Shown here piece by piece: positions 62,857 to 64,000 of a DNA stretch of 64,000 bases. Positions within the stretch are counted from its first letter, which is position 1; every line of letters starts with the position of its first letter. A model generated the notes under the pieces. It was not told the origin of the DNA and did not search any database. It saw only the letters and a program-made list of their open reading frames with translations. This stretch comes from an uncultured Roseibium sp. (lineage in GTDB: Bacteria; Pseudomonadota; Alphaproteobacteria; Rhizobiales; Stappiaceae). The stretch spans positions 1-64,000 of the forward strand of contig NZ_CANMFD010000005.1 in the NCBI RefSeq assembly GCF_947496995.1, in the 5' to 3' direction. Both the position numbers and the translations under genes were made by a program.

Positions 62857-63013
62857 TCCTCGCCGGATTGGCCGCGTCACATTGCGCGATACGGCCTGGC
62901 AATCCGGAATTCGTACCACTGGTAATTTCAGGTGTTTTCCGCCATATAAGGGCGATTGTCCGCCAAGGAGCGGGCTCGCTATCCAACAACCCCAGGAACG
63001 AAGTGCACCCGGT

Positions 63014-63928
63014 ATGGCGTCGGACACCAGACCCTTTTTGAAAATGAACGGCCTCGGCAACGATTTCGTGGTCTGGGACGCGCGCGAAAAGCCGCTGCGT
63101 CTTGCCAGGGAAGCGATTGCCGGGCTGGGCGACCGGGCGGGCGGCATCGGCTTCGACCAGATGATCACCGTGGAACGCTCGTCCCTCGGGGTCGATGCAT
63201 TCATGCGCATTCACAACCGGGATGGCGGCGAAGTGTCCGCCTGCGGCAACGCCACGCGCTGCATCGGGCGTCTCCTGATGGAGGAAACCGGCAAGGACGT
63301 GGTGACGATCGAGACAAGCGCCGGGCTTCTTCATGCCTTCGATGCTGCCGGGGTGCACAACGTCACGGTGGACATGGGCGTGCCGCGCCTTGAGTGGGAT
63401 CAGATTCCGCTGGCGGAGCAATTTGCCGACACGCGCGCAATCGAACTGCAGATCGGTCCGATCGACGAGCCGATCCTGCACACGCCTGCAGTTGCCAACA
63501 TGGGAAATCCCCATGCGATCTTCTGGGTGGACGACGTGGAGGCCTATGACCTCGAACGGGCAGGTCCGCTGCTCGAGCATCATCCGATCTTCCCGGAAGG
63601 CGCCAATATCTCGCTTGCGCATGTCTTTGGCGAGGACGAGATCCGCGTCAAAGTGTGGGAACGCGGCGTCGGGCTGACGCTTGCCTGCGGTACGGCGGCC
63701 TGCGCCGTCGGGGTTGCTGCAGCGCGCGACGGCAAGACGGGCCGCAAGAGCACGATCCACCTGCCGGGCGGTCCGCTGGTCATCGAGTGGCGCGAAACCG
63801 ACGGTCACGTCCTGATGACCGGCCCGACGGAAGTGGAATTCGAAGGCGAGGTCGATCTTGAAACTCTTTCCTGGCGCAGGACCGCCGGGGGCGATGTGGC
63901 GCCGGAAACTGCCGGAGCCGCGTCATGA
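63014..63928 (+). CDS. dapF: Diaminopimelate epimerase
   Basis: Converts L,L- to meso-diaminopimelate for lysine and peptidoglycan. The 304-residue protein has KMNGLGNDFVVWD near the N-terminus and the paired catalytic cysteines C77 (GGEVSACGNATRC) and C225 (GLTLACGTAAC). ATG 63014 gives the normal start. The stop overlaps the start of mtaB by 4 bases. Together with lysA (15106) two steps of the DAP pathway are in this window. Confidence 0.96.
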   Translation: MASDTRPFLKMNGLGNDFVVWDAREKPLRLAREAIAGLGDRAGGIGFDQMITVERSSLGVDAFMRIHNRDGGEVSACGNATRCIGRLLMEETGKDVVTIETSAGLLHAFDAAGVHNVTVDMGVPRLEWDQIPLAEQFADTRAIELQIGPIDEPILHTPAVANMGNPHAIFWVDDVEAYDLERAGPLLEHHPIFPEGANISLAHVFGEDEIRVKVWERGVGLTLACGTAACAVGVAAARDGKTGRKSTIHLPGGPLVIEWRETDGHVLMTGPTEVEFEGEVDLETLSWRRTAGGDVAPETAGAAS

Positions 63929-64000
63929 GCATCGATGTGGTCACATTCGGTTGCCGGCTCAATTCCTACGAGTCGGAAGTCATGAAACGCGAGGCGGAAG
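63925..64000 (+). CDS. mtaB: tRNA ms2t6A methylthiotransferase MtaB (partial, runs off the end)
   Basis: Only the first 25 residues are present: MSIDVVTFGCRLNSYESEV and a few more. The GCRLNSYES motif holds the first cysteine of the N-terminal [4Fe-4S] cluster domain of the radical-SAM methylthiotransferases, and the R (rather than Q) is typical of MtaB as opposed to MiaB. The start overlaps the dapF stop as ATGA, which shows translational coupling. Confidence 0.85.
   Translation, partial: MSIDVVTFGCRLNSYESEVMKREAE

Noticed and set aside
61792..63210. A 472-codon minus-strand open frame
   Set aside because: Antisense to the YpfJ-type metallopeptidase and dapF, both with intact motifs.
1..64000. 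tRNA, rRNA, CRISPR array, prophage, toxin-antitoxin or restriction/defence system
   Set aside because: I looked for these and found no supporting motifs; the region reads as core chromosome.

Overview
This is a contiguous, high-GC, densely coded bacterial chromosome segment with about 66 protein genes on both strands. I see no rRNA, tRNA, CRISPR, prophage or complete insertion sequence. Gene content and order point to an alphaproteobacterium of the order Hyphomicrobiales (Rhizobiales). Examples are etfB-etfA-hbdA, tlpA/argH-lptM-lysA-TIGR02302, ftsE-ftsX-ydcF-plsC, aminotransferase-ftsK-lolA, rsmB-heparinase-purH, a 1.6 kresidue NAD-glutamate dehydrogenase, CpdR, and perfect CtrA boxes. A marine Stappiaceae-like genus (Roseibium/Stappia group) is my guess, not a demonstrated fact.

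Layout. 0.4-6.7 kb: Fe-dependent alcohol dehydrogenase, TesB thioesterase, a UbiH-type hydroxylase, an SDR, a HIG1 membrane protein, a corrinoid adenosyltransferase and a rhomboid protease. 6.8-7.1 kb: a mosaic inverted-repeat element. 7.2-11.5 kb: electron-transfer flavoprotein, 3-hydroxybutyryl-CoA dehydrogenase and an acyl-CoA ligase, a fatty-acid/electron-transfer block. 11.5-12.7 kb: three tiny tandem genes, whose products share a C-terminal motif, behind a perfect CtrA box. 12.7-19.1 kb: TlpA thioredoxin, then ArgH, LptM, LysA and a large glutamine-rich membrane protein. 19.2-21.2 kb (minus): a zinc-ribbon protein, hypoxanthine phosphoribosyltransferase and CpdR in one translationally coupled operon. 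21.7-25.3 kb: ftsEX behind a second perfect CtrA box, a DUF218 protein and PlsC. 25.3-33.9 kb: mixed accessory metabolism, transport, a DoxX/Crp region, a transglutaminase-like protein and two small unknowns.

34-42 kb: hflKC; on the minus strand aminotransferase-ftsK-lolA-ATP-grasp. 42-51 kb: SGNH hydrolase, SDH assembly factor, HtpX with a candidate heat-shock promoter, RsmB, heparinase-like protein, PurH and an MFS transporter. 51-56 kb: NAD-glutamate dehydrogenase. 56-64 kb: CMD-family protein, ArgC, LeuD, MsrQ, a lone cyclic-nucleotide-binding protein, an OmpR-type regulator, an L,D-transpeptidase, a cysteine-peptidase-like protein, YpfJ-type metallopeptidase, DapF and the start of mtaB.

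How it fits together. Much of the window serves cell envelope and division (FtsE/X/K, LolA, LptM, PlsC, diaminopimelate enzymes LysA/DapF, L,D-transpeptidase) and membrane proteostasis (HflKC, HtpX, rhomboid). CtrA-type control is suggested at two promoters and CpdR lies between them. The most interesting signals are the CtrA-linked small-protein trio, the mosaic repeat family present in at least three intergenic places, and a transglutaminase-like protein whose expected catalytic histidine is alanine.
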